A DNA stretch of 38,974 nt from Fidelibacterota bacterium (GTDB taxonomy: Bacteria; Fidelibacterota; Marinisomatia; SCGC-AAA003-L08; D37C17), in contig SCKP01000014.1 of assembly GCA_004124405.1 (NCBI GenBank), forward strand, positions 1 through 38,974, read 5' to 3'. Shown piece by piece: positions 1 through 8,594 of the stretch (positions within the stretch are counted from its first letter, which is position 1; the number at the start of each line of letters is the position of its first letter). The notes under the pieces were generated by a model. The model made no database searches and was not told the origin of the DNA. It was given only the letters and a program-made list of their open reading frames with translations. The position numbers and the translations under genes were made by a program.

Positions 1-37
1 CCCAAACAGCAGTAAACATATTATATTTTTGGATTCC

Positions 38-757
38 TTAATAAAAATGGTAATTCTTTATTACATTTATGGTATCGCCATTATTATCATATAAACTCAC
101 AACCTCATTAGAACAATCCCTATCGTAAAAATTTGTATTGCCACATAAATCTTGAAAAATGGGTTTAAAAACAAGCTCATCTGAACTTACTATATCCCCC
201 TCCCAAGTAAATTCAATACTTTGACTATGATCCCAAATATCAGTATAGCATTGACCCTCACTTGGATCTTGTGCACAGCCGGAAATGGAATCGCTATAAT
301 TTATAAAAACTTCCCGAATTTCATTCCAGTCATCATCACCTTCTTTATATTCATACCATTTGTAATAGTCATGTATCCATCTGCCAAAATCCCAGTGCTC
401 ATTGGCATAATAGGAATACTCTTTTTTCTTATCTTCTGCAAGATTGTTATTATAGTACCATGTGCCAATGGCAGCAGCATCAAGACCAACAAATAAAAGT
501 CCACGCAGCCAATTGCCCATATAGGCCTGCCCCATTCCCGGCACTACGCCTGAAAATAATAAGGCTTTTCCAGGGGATTTAAATGTTCCTTTATTTTGAG
601 ATCTTTCTAATTGAAATTCACTTTCATTTTCCGATGTAGTGTCTTGTAAAAACATCATTGATTTGAATTGATAACTGTTTTTCTGAAAAAAGGTATTGGC
701 AAATATCTGAGTATTACACACAAACCATACAATTAAACTTATATAAATATTTCTCAT
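38..757 (-). CDS. DUF5683-like secreted or membrane protein, probably cut short by an in-frame stop
   Basis: Encodes 239 residues beginning with a hydrophobic signal-like segment (residues 1-20). Residues 61-95 hold the conserved block 'GKALLFSGVVPGMGQAYMG' followed by a hydrophobic stretch, which resembles the DUF5683 family of small envelope proteins in the FCB group; their function is not known. The rest is acidic and aromatic. The ATG at 757 has a good ribosome site (AGGAG) and lies 9 nt beyond the stop of the metallopeptidase/barrel gene, so it is the last gene seen of that operon. After the TAA at 38-40 the same frame stays open to the window edge, reading GIQKYNMFTAVW. That looks like the conserved C-terminal continuation I recall for such proteins, so the stop may be a point mutation or a base error. 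Family call moderate, function unknown. Confidence 0.6.
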   Translation of the reverse strand: MRNIYISLIVWFVCNTQIFANTFFQKNSYQFKSMMFLQDTTSENESEFQLERSQNKGTFKSPGKALLFSGVVPGMGQAYMGNWLRGLLFVGLDAAAIGTWYYNNNLAEDKKKEYSYYANEHWDFGRWIHDYYKWYEYKEGDDDWNEIREVFINYSDSISGCAQDPSEGQCYTDIWDHSQSIEFTWEGDIVSSDELVFKPIFQDLCGNTNFYDRDCSNEVVSLYDNNGDTINVIKNYHFY

Positions 758-766
758 TTCCTGCTC

Positions 767-3754
767 CTAATAATCAAATAACAAGGTGAAATAATGTTTC
801 CCCTTCTCATCCAAATCTGAGAGGGGTTGGTGATACTCATAGGCAATTGCTGAAGGATATGAAAAAAAAGAAAAACCATGTAATCGACACTCTAAACCAG
901 CAGATAATTTATAATGATCATCTTCAATAATTTCGGTAAAACTATTCTGAATTGCACTGCCAAATTGAAAAATACCCCCAAGGGAGAGGTTCTGCATATT
1001 AAATTGTGCCCAGGTAAAATTCTTTTCTAGAAACAAGGGCAGGCGTAATGTAGCGGTACCTACAAAATAATGGGGACCCGTAAGCGATTCTTCATAGAAA
1101 GTATAGCCCTTTATCCCGGGCAATCCACCACCAAAAAAGTGGAAGAAATCATCTACTTCAGGGTTGGAAATTGTACCTCCAATTCCACTGATACTTGCCA
1201 CAATCTTTTTTTTCTTATTCAGGGTGAAATGTCTTTCAGCAGAGGCCGTAATTCTAGCCGTATTATGGGGTACAAAATTTGCACCAAAGGTGCTGTATTC
1301 TTCACTCACGGCAAATCCATCCATAAAATGGTTCCATTCGTAGCTTAATTTTCCATTTACGTGCCACCCATTTCCCGGTAGCATATTCATGGCAAAGCTG
1401 CGTTTCCGCTTATTTCTATCATATAAAATTGAAAGCGAGTGGCCTCTGAAATAATCAAATCCAATTTCACCATATTGCCAAATTGAACTATCAACCTCAT
1501 TATAGGTAAAATATTGATACACATTCTGTTTCACATTTTCCCGGTAATTACTGTAATTATATTGGAGGTTAATTTTATGCTCTCCTAATGCAAATCGGGT
1601 TCCAATATCACCAGAAAATAATGAGAATGCTAAATCATTATATATTTCGATATTATCTACATCGCTACCATTTAATCGGGGATAAAAAAATGGTTTATTT
1701 TTATCTGCATTTCTATGCCGGGATATCCAAAATAAGTTTGTATAAAATGTGGGGCGAAACTTTTTATACTCCAAGAGCAGAAAAATATCCATATCGGACA
1801 GTTTGTTTGTTGATGCACCACCAAAAATAGAAAAGCGATCTATAACCTCAGTACTAAAAAAATAAAATCCCGGCTTCACCGTTTTATAATCCACCATTAC
1901 CCTGGGCATTATTGCCATAGACAGCATTTTTTCCTGATAAGGATATGACTCCAAATGTTCACCTAAAATTAAATCAGAAAGTGGATAATCTGCAAAATAG
2001 TCTTCTTCATATCCAACTAAACCATTTTCAATAGGCTGAAAATTTTCAAGAATGGCAATATTATATCTACCATTTTCATAAAGACTATACAGAATTTTTC
2101 CATCACTGGATACCGAGGGCATAAAAGCGCCACCCATAACATTGGTGATATAATCCTGTATTCCATTTTTTTCAATAACAAGATTGTTAATGCCAGAATT
2201 ATCGGTGGTATAAATCAATCCATCGGAGGTAATAATTTGATCCCTGTTCTCCCAGCGGCCAGATGTGGTGGGATCTAATACTCCATTTTCTAAATCAACC
2301 CTATAAATCTGGCGACCTTGATGATAGACTCCATCAACCAATAATGTATTTTCGCTCCAAGCCAGGGAAAGCAATTGAAATCCGTTATCCAAATGAGTGA
2401 CAGCACTAAAGGTAAGTGTATCCTGCATTATATCAATATTACTTGAAATCATTATGTTTGAGGTTCCATCAAAACTTGTAATTGCTGCAATACTATTTTC
2501 TGCAATATTATACACAGGAGAAATCAATCGGCTACCGTGTGTTAATCGCTGTTCTTCTTCATCGGTGAAAGTGTAACGATAAAGATCAAAATATTTAGAC
2601 CCCCTCTTATCAGGTTTACTGCGTTTTGTATAAATGATAGTGGAATCGTTCACCCAGGTGGGAGCAGTTTTAACACCACCGGCAATTTTTTCAGAACTGG
2701 AATCTGAGAAATTGTAAATGAATAAATCCGTTTGACCAAAATAATCATTTTTCTGATTTGAAAGATAAGCAAACTTTTCCTCATTTGGCGACCAAACCGG
2801 GTGAATATTGGTGGTGCCATCTGAAAGCAATATTTCTCCCTTTTTCTCCGACCGATGAATGTCCTTTGTTTTAGTGGTGTAATCCAAAAACATTTCGTCT
2901 TTCCACTCTTGATATAATTCACTCCCCCATTTCCCCGTAGCATCTTGCATGGCGCGATCAATAGAATAGTTTGTGGGATTTGAAAGAGACAGGGTAATTT
3001 TTTTCAAAACGTCCATGCCATAATTTTCAGACAACCATTGTGAAAAAAGGAAACCCTGATTATAGGTAGACTCATTTCCAATTCCTCGTTTGCCAAAAGT
3101 ATTCATGGCATCAAAGGACAATAAATTATCGTTCATAACTCGATCCCGAACAATCATATCTCTGTGTGAATCCCAAAAATCAAAATCAGCATCTGGATAC
3201 ATAAACTGAGCCGACCCTTCAGCCAGCCAGGGCGGGACACTCACTCCAGGAAGTGGATAGCTCATAATGACATTGGGGTAGCCATATAAAACATCTTCCC
3301 GTTTTTCATCTTCATAGTTCATCAATTGAATAAAGGATGCCGGGAAATGCCGGGGATATTTCATTGCTGCGCCAATTTGAATGATATGCGTAAATTCATG
3401 GGTGATTACATTGTTCAACCAACGGTGTGAACCGCGAAGATCAAAATCCAGGGGGAGTGCCCAAATTATAATTTTGTTATCATAATAGTAGGCAGCACCA
3501 TTGGAGATATCATCTACGTCTTGAATAATAATATGTGTTTTTGAATCCGGTTCAAATTCATAAAATGAAGTTATGGGGTCATAAATTTTTTCTGCTACAG
3601 CGGCAGCCTCCTGACCGCTCCGTGTCGTTTCCTCATGGTAGTGAATCAGAAAATGATCTGTTTCTATGGTTTCCCACCTTAGCTCAGGGTGATTGTGCCA
3701 GCTTTGGGAAAATGCAAAATTCAGGATAAAAATTATTAAATAAAAATATTTCAT
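767..3754 (-). CDS. Fused gluzincin-type metallopeptidase / PD40 beta-propeller / outer-membrane beta-barrel protein
   Basis: A 995-residue protein with a signal peptide (residues 1-17, ending FSQ). An HExxH zinc motif, HEFTH, lies at residues 119-123, with the likely third ligand E179 in 'PPWLAEGSAQF'; this is the gluzincin arrangement of the peptidase MA-like group. Residues of roughly 310-600 carry TolB/PD40-type propeller blades (for example 'HPVWSPNEEKFAYLS'). The last 350 residues or so are rich in alternating beta strands and include 'GGGLPGIKGYTFYEE', as in BamA/Omp85-like barrels, and the chain ends in an aromatic residue (FDY). It is therefore probably an outer-membrane protein with a peptidase and propeller in the periplasm or on the surface. 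Its ATG overlaps the stop of the preceding M6-like gene by 4 nt (ATGA), implying translational coupling. The substrate is unknown. Confidence 0.8.
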   Translation of the reverse strand: MKYFYLIIFILNFAFSQSWHNHPELRWETIETDHFLIHYHEETTRSGQEAAAVAEKIYDPITSFYEFEPDSKTHIIIQDVDDISNGAAYYYDNKIIIWALPLDFDLRGSHRWLNNVITHEFTHIIQIGAAMKYPRHFPASFIQLMNYEDEKREDVLYGYPNVIMSYPLPGVSVPPWLAEGSAQFMYPDADFDFWDSHRDMIVRDRVMNDNLLSFDAMNTFGKRGIGNESTYNQGFLFSQWLSENYGMDVLKKITLSLSNPTNYSIDRAMQDATGKWGSELYQEWKDEMFLDYTTKTKDIHRSEKKGEILLSDGTTNIHPVWSPNEEKFAYLSNQKNDYFGQTDLFIYNFSDSSSEKIAGGVKTAPTWVNDSTIIYTKRSKPDKRGSKYFDLYRYTFTDEEEQRLTHGSRLISPVYNIAENSIAAITSFDGTSNIMISSNIDIMQDTLTFSAVTHLDNGFQLLSLAWSENTLLVDGVYHQGRQIYRVDLENGVLDPTTSGRWENRDQIITSDGLIYTTDNSGINNLVIEKNGIQDYITNVMGGAFMPSVSSDGKILYSLYENGRYNIAILENFQPIENGLVGYEEDYFADYPLSDLILGEHLESYPYQEKMLSMAIMPRVMVDYKTVKPGFYFFSTEVIDRFSIFGGASTNKLSDMDIFLLLEYKKFRPTFYTNLFWISRHRNADKNKPFFYPRLNGSDVDNIEIYNDLAFSLFSGDIGTRFALGEHKINLQYNYSNYRENVKQNVYQYFTYNEVDSSIWQYGEIGFDYFRGHSLSILYDRNKRKRSFAMNMLPGNGWHVNGKLSYEWNHFMDGFAVSEEYSTFGANFVPHNTARITASAERHFTLNKKKKIVASISGIGGTISNPEVDDFFHFFGGGLPGIKGYTFYEESLTGPHYFVGTATLRLPLFLEKNFTWAQFNMQNLSLGGIFQFGSAIQNSFTEIIEDDHYKLSAGLECRLHGFSFFSYPSAIAYEYHQPLSDLDEKGKHYFTLLFDY

Positions 3755-6423
3755 TTGATCACCACCAACCTGACAAGCTCAGATTGTCCACCATTTGGTT
3801 TTATTTCAGCTAGATATAGTCCCGCATCAAATTGAGAGGCATCCCATTTTATTTCGTTAAATTCATAATGGGTTATATCATTATTTATCAAATCATCTAC
3901 TACCAAATAACCGGCTGCATTATAAATTTTAACTCTGACTTCTGATGTTGTGGAATTACCTACATAAAACCTGAACGTTGTGGTTCCTTCAGTTATTGGA
4001 TTGGGATAATTATAGGATTTTCTCCTCATGTATCCTCTATCTTTAGGATCAAAATGTACCCCTGTTGATAAGGGGAAACCTGATGGTCTACTATTGGGAT
4101 TCAGCCAATAGCTATGATCCATATCCAAATCAAATAAAAATAATCGAGAGCCATCAATAAGCGCCATCTTTCCGTTCCAGAATGGGACCATTGCCAATGG
4201 CTGTACACTGTTAAAAGAGGATAATTGCCGTAACCGATCTCCTTTATTGGAAAGAATAGTAATATTCTCTCCCTCCCGACAAATAAGCTCCGGCTCATCT
4301 TCTTCAACATTGATAATATTTGCGATTAAGGGTATTCCTGAAAAGTCTCCCTTTATTGGGAATCCATCTACTAATGTACCATTCCCATTTCTAGCTACAA
4401 TATCACCATCTTCAATGGTAATGATTTCATCCAATCCGTCCTGGTCAATATCACCAAATGAAAGAGCCTCGGGAAATGTAGTGGAATCCATATTAGAATA
4501 AATAAATCCCAGCGGGAAAATATCACTCTCAAAATATTCACAAGTTGGGTGAATACAACTACCAGCATCCAGATATTCTAAAGTATATTGATAAGTATAA
4601 ATTAATTTTAATTCTCCTTCAATATAATCCAGAGTGTCAATCCAGGTTACGTTCGAAGCAGAAGTATGTGCATAAATTTGCCCATCTTTCTCATAATAAA
4701 CCACAGCGGTACTATCCTCTGCATTATAGCCATTCCCCAAATATTGAATATTTGTATCTGCTAAATTCACAATTTCAACGCCATTATTAAATGTAATTTG
4801 AATTTGCATTGCATCCGAAATTCCGCTGAGAATTTCAATGGATAGAAAAGAATCAGAGCCGTCAACCGTTCTGGAATTGGGGCTGGACCAATAATCAAAG
4901 ATAGTTTCATTCTCCAGGTCCGGATTGGCAAATTCATAACCTTCATTCCCATGATACCAAAAATCCCAGCGGGTTCCAGTTGTGGGACTATCGCTGGCAA
5001 AAAATGCATAACTTTTGGTGCCAATATCCTGGGAGCCATCTGCCTCTTCAATTTTTACATGGTGGTAAGAATCATCATTGATGACTTGATTCGGGGACAA
5101 ATCAAAGTGCGGATTTGTAATATGCCAAATCAGAATTCCCGAACCGGGCAAGCCGTAATCATAATGATCAAATCCCGTAATTACCTGAGTGGCATCATCT
5201 ATTTGTATTTGGCTTTCGGTAAACTCATCTGTCACTGTATCAAACCAATGCCCCACCCGGTACTCATCAATTTTATTTTTTCTTCGAAGAGAATCAATAT
5301 CTGTTTTATAGGTGACCCAATTATTTCGATTTTCTAATAAAAAATACTCATCATCACTTATGTCAATTCTCAATAAAGTGTTTAATGAGTCTAAGGCAAT
5401 TATAAAAAAAGTCGTATCGGTACTTTGAAAAGGGGAAATAGTTTCTATAGTTGACCATTCCTCTGCTGGCAGGCTTCGTGTCCATGGAGAAGGCGGTGCC
5501 GGGATAACTCCACGCCCATTATTTGATCCGTGATCCATGAGTCCGAAAAAACCAACTCCCGGATCACCTGTTTCAGGGTTAAATAGTGGTGGTAATCCAA
5601 GTTCGTATCCTAAAAGAAAGGCAAATATGCCGGTGAGCCCTAATTGGATACCGCAGAGATCCTCTGTCCCATAATTGGGATTACCAAAAATATCTTCTAC
5701 AATATCAAAGTAAATCATATTCTGGGTTTCAGGGAGTAAAATTCCAGTTTGTATGGATTCACCTAATATTTCAGTGGGCGTAACACCGATCATCATTTTT
5801 TCATCAATATAGGCTGATTTTAAATCATATATGGTTGGGTCGAGTCCGGGGAGGGAAATATCCTGTCCCAATCCTGCATGGAAAACAATAAATACCACCT
5901 CACTGGAAGCAACATTCTGATCCGTTAATAAAGTTTCAATATCAGATTTAGCTAAATCCAATACTTGGGAGAAATATTCGGCTAAAAGTTTATCGGATTT
6001 AGCATAGAATTCCATAGAATCTGATACGGTATAATAACCATCTTCGGGTGAATTTGAATTGGTGATGATGTTGGCTGTATAGGGGATATTTTCACCTGAA
6101 ATGTTGAAATAATAATTCCCCACAGCTTCTAATTGTTTTTGGAAATAAGCACTATTATGAGGCGGCCTGTCCACTATAAATCCATTACATCGGGGAGTAG
6201 TAGAATCGTAGAAGTGGTTATATTCCTCATGATTCAAATTTAGAAAATTGCCATTACCACTGGTTTTGGGGTTATCTGGGACTTCAAGTGGAAATTGTGC
6301 CATGATTCCCACAAGGCGCAGGGTATCTGGAATGTTTACCCCAGCATAACTTGACGGAGAATTTGACTGAAAATAATTAGCCCCGAAACCGAGGCTAATA
6401 AAAAGTAGAAATCTGAAAATCAA
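3751..6423 (-). CDS. M6-like secreted pseudo-metalloprotease with a T9SS C-terminal sorting domain
   Basis: An 890-residue secreted protein. The N-terminal half resembles the M6 (immune inhibitor A-like) domain: 'VVFIVFHAGLGQD' near 177-189, the 'GLPPLFNP' turn at 276-283 and 'FGLMDHGS' at 293-300. Where an active M6 enzyme has HExxH just before GLPDL, this protein reads FLLGY (269-273), so both zinc histidines and the catalytic Glu are missing. An FG-GAP-like stretch (DIDQDGLDEIITIEDG) lies around residues 650-670. The C-terminal 85 residues form a T9SS type A sorting domain (YNYPNPITEGTTTFRF to the end LVRLVVIK). The start is a TTG at 6423, because an in-frame TAA sits six codons upstream and no ATG gives a signal peptide; the N-terminus MIFRFLLFISLGFG is a plausible signal. 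It lies 32 nt from the PorV-like gene. Likely a surface binding or scaffold protein. Confidence 0.78.
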   Translation of the reverse strand: MIFRFLLFISLGFGANYFQSNSPSSYAGVNIPDTLRLVGIMAQFPLEVPDNPKTSGNGNFLNLNHEEYNHFYDSTTPRCNGFIVDRPPHNSAYFQKQLEAVGNYYFNISGENIPYTANIITNSNSPEDGYYTVSDSMEFYAKSDKLLAEYFSQVLDLAKSDIETLLTDQNVASSEVVFIVFHAGLGQDISLPGLDPTIYDLKSAYIDEKMMIGVTPTEILGESIQTGILLPETQNMIYFDIVEDIFGNPNYGTEDLCGIQLGLTGIFAFLLGYELGLPPLFNPETGDPGVGFFGLMDHGSNNGRGVIPAPPSPWTRSLPAEEWSTIETISPFQSTDTTFFIIALDSLNTLLRIDISDDEYFLLENRNNWVTYKTDIDSLRRKNKIDEYRVGHWFDTVTDEFTESQIQIDDATQVITGFDHYDYGLPGSGILIWHITNPHFDLSPNQVINDDSYHHVKIEEADGSQDIGTKSYAFFASDSPTTGTRWDFWYHGNEGYEFANPDLENETIFDYWSSPNSRTVDGSDSFLSIEILSGISDAMQIQITFNNGVEIVNLADTNIQYLGNGYNAEDSTAVVYYEKDGQIYAHTSASNVTWIDTLDYIEGELKLIYTYQYTLEYLDAGSCIHPTCEYFESDIFPLGFIYSNMDSTTFPEALSFGDIDQDGLDEIITIEDGDIVARNGNGTLVDGFPIKGDFSGIPLIANIINVEEDEPELICREGENITILSNKGDRLRQLSSFNSVQPLAMVPFWNGKMALIDGSRLFLFDLDMDHSYWLNPNSRPSGFPLSTGVHFDPKDRGYMRRKSYNYPNPITEGTTTFRFYVGNSTTSEVRVKIYNAAGYLVVDDLINNDITHYEFNEIKWDASQFDAGLYLAEIKPNGGQSELVRLVVIK

Positions 6424-6455
6424 TTGGGGAGGTACTTCTTAAATTGATAAAAATA

Positions 6456-8312
6456 TTAAAGTTTTATATTCACAGAAAAAAACATAGTATTCGCCCGGGG
6501 ATGGCCTTGTTCACCTGCGGTATAGCCAAAGTCAAAACCATATTGTAATAATCTAATACCAGCGCCAAAGGTTGGATTAAATATCTTCCCTTCAAAATCA
6601 TAAATGTAGCCGACTCGTAATGCAAAGGCATCTGTGTACCAATATTCCATTCCCACATTATAGACCATTTCTTCTAACTCTTTAGTAAATGATCTATTAT
6701 CACCACTTCCCTTTTCAATTTGAGCTTTGCCTCCTTCTATAGTTTTGGTTAATGTATCTAATTCCCCGCCACTTGGATAACCAAAAATTCCAAAATCAGA
6801 ATCTGAAAAAGCTAAGTCGTTGGTTGGGTTCCAAACACCATCTTCACATTCAAATTTACCAAGTGAAATATCCTTTAATTCACCTGTACAGTTGTAACCT
6901 CCAATTTTCTGGTCGCCTGAATGGTCAATATCACCACCTAACAGCCAATCATCCAACCAGGCAGTAGCAATTGATAAATACCAGGGATCATCAAAATATC
7001 CTAAGTCATCATATTCTTTTCTACCTTTGGAATTATAATCTCCAGATATAAATCCACTATTGCTCACTGCAAAACCTGATTCATCCCATCCACCCACAAT
7101 TCCATCGCCATCCCAATCCATCATTTGGTAACGGGTTACCAATAGTTTATTGGCATCAAACAAAAAATTAACTTTATTAAAGCCATCATTATACAATTGT
7201 GCAAAAATTCCCAAGCGCATATTTGTTGGAGATGGATCTGCCTGATCAACATCCACAAAGTCTATTTTGGGTCCAATATTTGAAATGGATAATCCAAAAT
7301 TAAATTTATCATCCAAATCCTGTATTTCCTCTGATTCTGTCTCAGTAATAAAATTCTCACGTATGGACTCAATCTCAAGCAGTTCAAAGAGCAGTTTATC
7401 TAAAATGACAATTGTGGAATCTTCAAAATTTTCTACGGTGGAAGGTATTATTTCTTCTACCTGGAGCTCATCAAAAGAATTAATTAATTGATCCATTCCC
7501 TCTACAATGGAAACTAACCGCTCATCAAGTTGAGAAAAGCTTTCCATAGAATCATATTTGAATAATTTTGATTTTAGACCTTCTAAATCCTCGCGTAAAT
7601 AGAGTTGCTCTTCCATTTCTTCATAGCCATTATCCTCGGTTTCAAAAATAGTTGAAATCTGGTCATTCAATTTATTTTGTCTTTCATATATGTCAGATAA
7701 TTGATCGAATAATCTATTGAGTTTCTTTTTTTTCTTTGATTTTAAGGCGGAATTACTCTGTTTAAATTTTTTCAGATAACCAATATCAAATCCAAAATCT
7801 GTGGAATACCCTTTTCCTTCTTCTCCCGCCACAACCTGATCTGAAAGTTTTTGATGAAATACTTTAAAATTAAAACCGATGGCAGATGTTTCAGAGAGCT
7901 GAGTACCAAAACTTCCAGCAATCGCACCCATGTAACTTTTCCAGTTATCGGTTGGATTGCCAAATTCGTCCATACCAATTTGTTCACCTAAGTTTAGATA
8001 AATTATATGTCCACCAAGAGTTCCCAACCCCTCAATATGGTGACGATAGGCAATAAATTCATAATATAAATCCGAGGCAAGATTGGGAAGCCAATTCACA
8101 TGCATCCCGGCGACTTCCGTACCTTTTAAGAACCCTAATCCTGCAGGATTATAGTAACTGGCATAAGCATCATCAGCTTTTGCAACTTGTGCTTCCCCTG
8201 TGCCAGCAGGTCCTGCACCTGGTGCAATAAGCAAGAAGATCGCACCTGCTTCACCCACTGCCCACAACTGTGCAACGGCACAGCACAATAATAATATATA
8301 TTTAAATTTCAT
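6456..8312 (-). CDS. PorV/PorQ-like outer-membrane beta-barrel protein with a coiled-coil insert
   Basis: About 618 residues. After a signal peptide (MKFKYILLLCCAVAQLWA) it has the PorV/PorQ N-terminal signature: 'APGAGPAGTGEAQVAKADDAYASYYNPAGLGFL'-type sequence around residues 30-62, then beta-rich segments to an end typical of outer-membrane barrels (FFSVNIKL). PorV shuttles T9SS cargo from the translocon to the attachment machinery; here that role is an inference from family and from the T9SS substrate gene next to it. Unusual features are a charged helical insert at about residues 185-335 with coiled-coil character, and two Asp-rich loops (DWDGDGIVGGWDE, GDIDHSGDQKIGG) that look like calcium-binding loops. 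I chose the ATG at 8312 because AAGGA lies 7 nt upstream; the ATG at 8318 is too close to it. Confidence 0.75.
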   Translation of the reverse strand: MKFKYILLLCCAVAQLWAVGEAGAIFLLIAPGAGPAGTGEAQVAKADDAYASYYNPAGLGFLKGTEVAGMHVNWLPNLASDLYYEFIAYRHHIEGLGTLGGHIIYLNLGEQIGMDEFGNPTDNWKSYMGAIAGSFGTQLSETSAIGFNFKVFHQKLSDQVVAGEEGKGYSTDFGFDIGYLKKFKQSNSALKSKKKKKLNRLFDQLSDIYERQNKLNDQISTIFETEDNGYEEMEEQLYLREDLEGLKSKLFKYDSMESFSQLDERLVSIVEGMDQLINSFDELQVEEIIPSTVENFEDSTIVILDKLLFELLEIESIRENFITETESEEIQDLDDKFNFGLSISNIGPKIDFVDVDQADPSPTNMRLGIFAQLYNDGFNKVNFLFDANKLLVTRYQMMDWDGDGIVGGWDESGFAVSNSGFISGDYNSKGRKEYDDLGYFDDPWYLSIATAWLDDWLLGGDIDHSGDQKIGGYNCTGELKDISLGKFECEDGVWNPTNDLAFSDSDFGIFGYPSGGELDTLTKTIEGGKAQIEKGSGDNRSFTKELEEMVYNVGMEYWYTDAFALRVGYIYDFEGKIFNPTFGAGIRLLQYGFDFGYTAGEQGHPRANTMFFSVNIKL

Positions 8313-8340
8313 AATCATTTCCTTAAATTATTCTCTAAAT

Positions 8341-8374
8341 AAAAAAACCGAGTAGCTATGAATATACCCGGTTT
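8341..8374 (-). terminator. Intrinsic terminator (or attenuator) upstream of the PorV-like gene
   Basis: On the minus strand, AAACCGGGTA and TACTCGGTTT form a 10-bp stem with one G-T pair around a 10-nt loop, followed directly by a run of seven T. This is a standard Rho-independent form. It would end transcripts of the mla operon, or act as an attenuator for the surface cassette that starts only about 30 nt downstream. Confidence 0.75.
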
Positions 8375-8504
8375 AGATTCCGACTTTTTCATAGAATTGC
8401 AAATCTGAAAAGGTGTTACCCCCTAATTCATTTCCTCAATGTCAGATCCATGCAGATCCTATTAACAAAAGTCTATATGTATTTTTCCTTTTAACTAAGC
8501 CTGT

Positions 8505-8592
8505 TAATTTACCAGTTTTCCACAATGGAAAACAATATTGACAATGTATAAAATGAGTGAAAATCAAAATTGTTCCGGTAAATTAGAAAACT
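8505..8592. repeat. Inverted-repeat cluster with pseudoknot-compatible order after mlaD
   Basis: On the plus strand TAATTTACC (8505-8513) is complementary to GGTAAATTA (8577-8585), and AGTTTTC (8514-8520) is complementary to GAAAACT (8586-8592), giving the order A-B-A'-B'. Block B also pairs locally: GTTTTCCA-CAA-TGGAAAAC (8515-8533) is a perfect 8-bp hairpin. All matches are exact. It sits 2 nt past the mlaD stop codon. No T-run follows, so it is not an ordinary intrinsic terminator. Confidence 0.6.
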
Positions 8593-8594
8593 AC

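Larger units (their letters stand above)
8313..8594 (-). promoter_or_regulatory. Structured 282-nt leader/intergenic region between mlaD and the PorV-like gene
   Basis: There is no ORF here. Read on the minus strand, it contains an A-B-A'-B' arrangement of complementary blocks (see separate entry), a tandem GGATCTG repeat (GGATCTG-CAT-GGATCTG, about 8441-8457), a bulged hairpin CTTTTCA/TGAAAAAG (about 8383-8412), then a terminator hairpin ending 23 nt before the next gene's ribosome site. Any promoter for the PorV-like cassette must lie upstream of the terminator or be squeezed into a very short stretch, so read-through control (an attenuator or unknown riboswitch) is possible. I do not recognise any known riboswitch consensus. 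The functional statement is inference. Confidence 0.45.

Noticed and set aside
8383-8460. Possible known riboswitch aptamer in the leader before the PorV-like gene
   Set aside because: I compared it by eye with cobalamin, TPP, preQ1, SAM, glycine, fluoride and c-di-GMP consensus cores and none matched, so only an unnamed structured leader is claimed.
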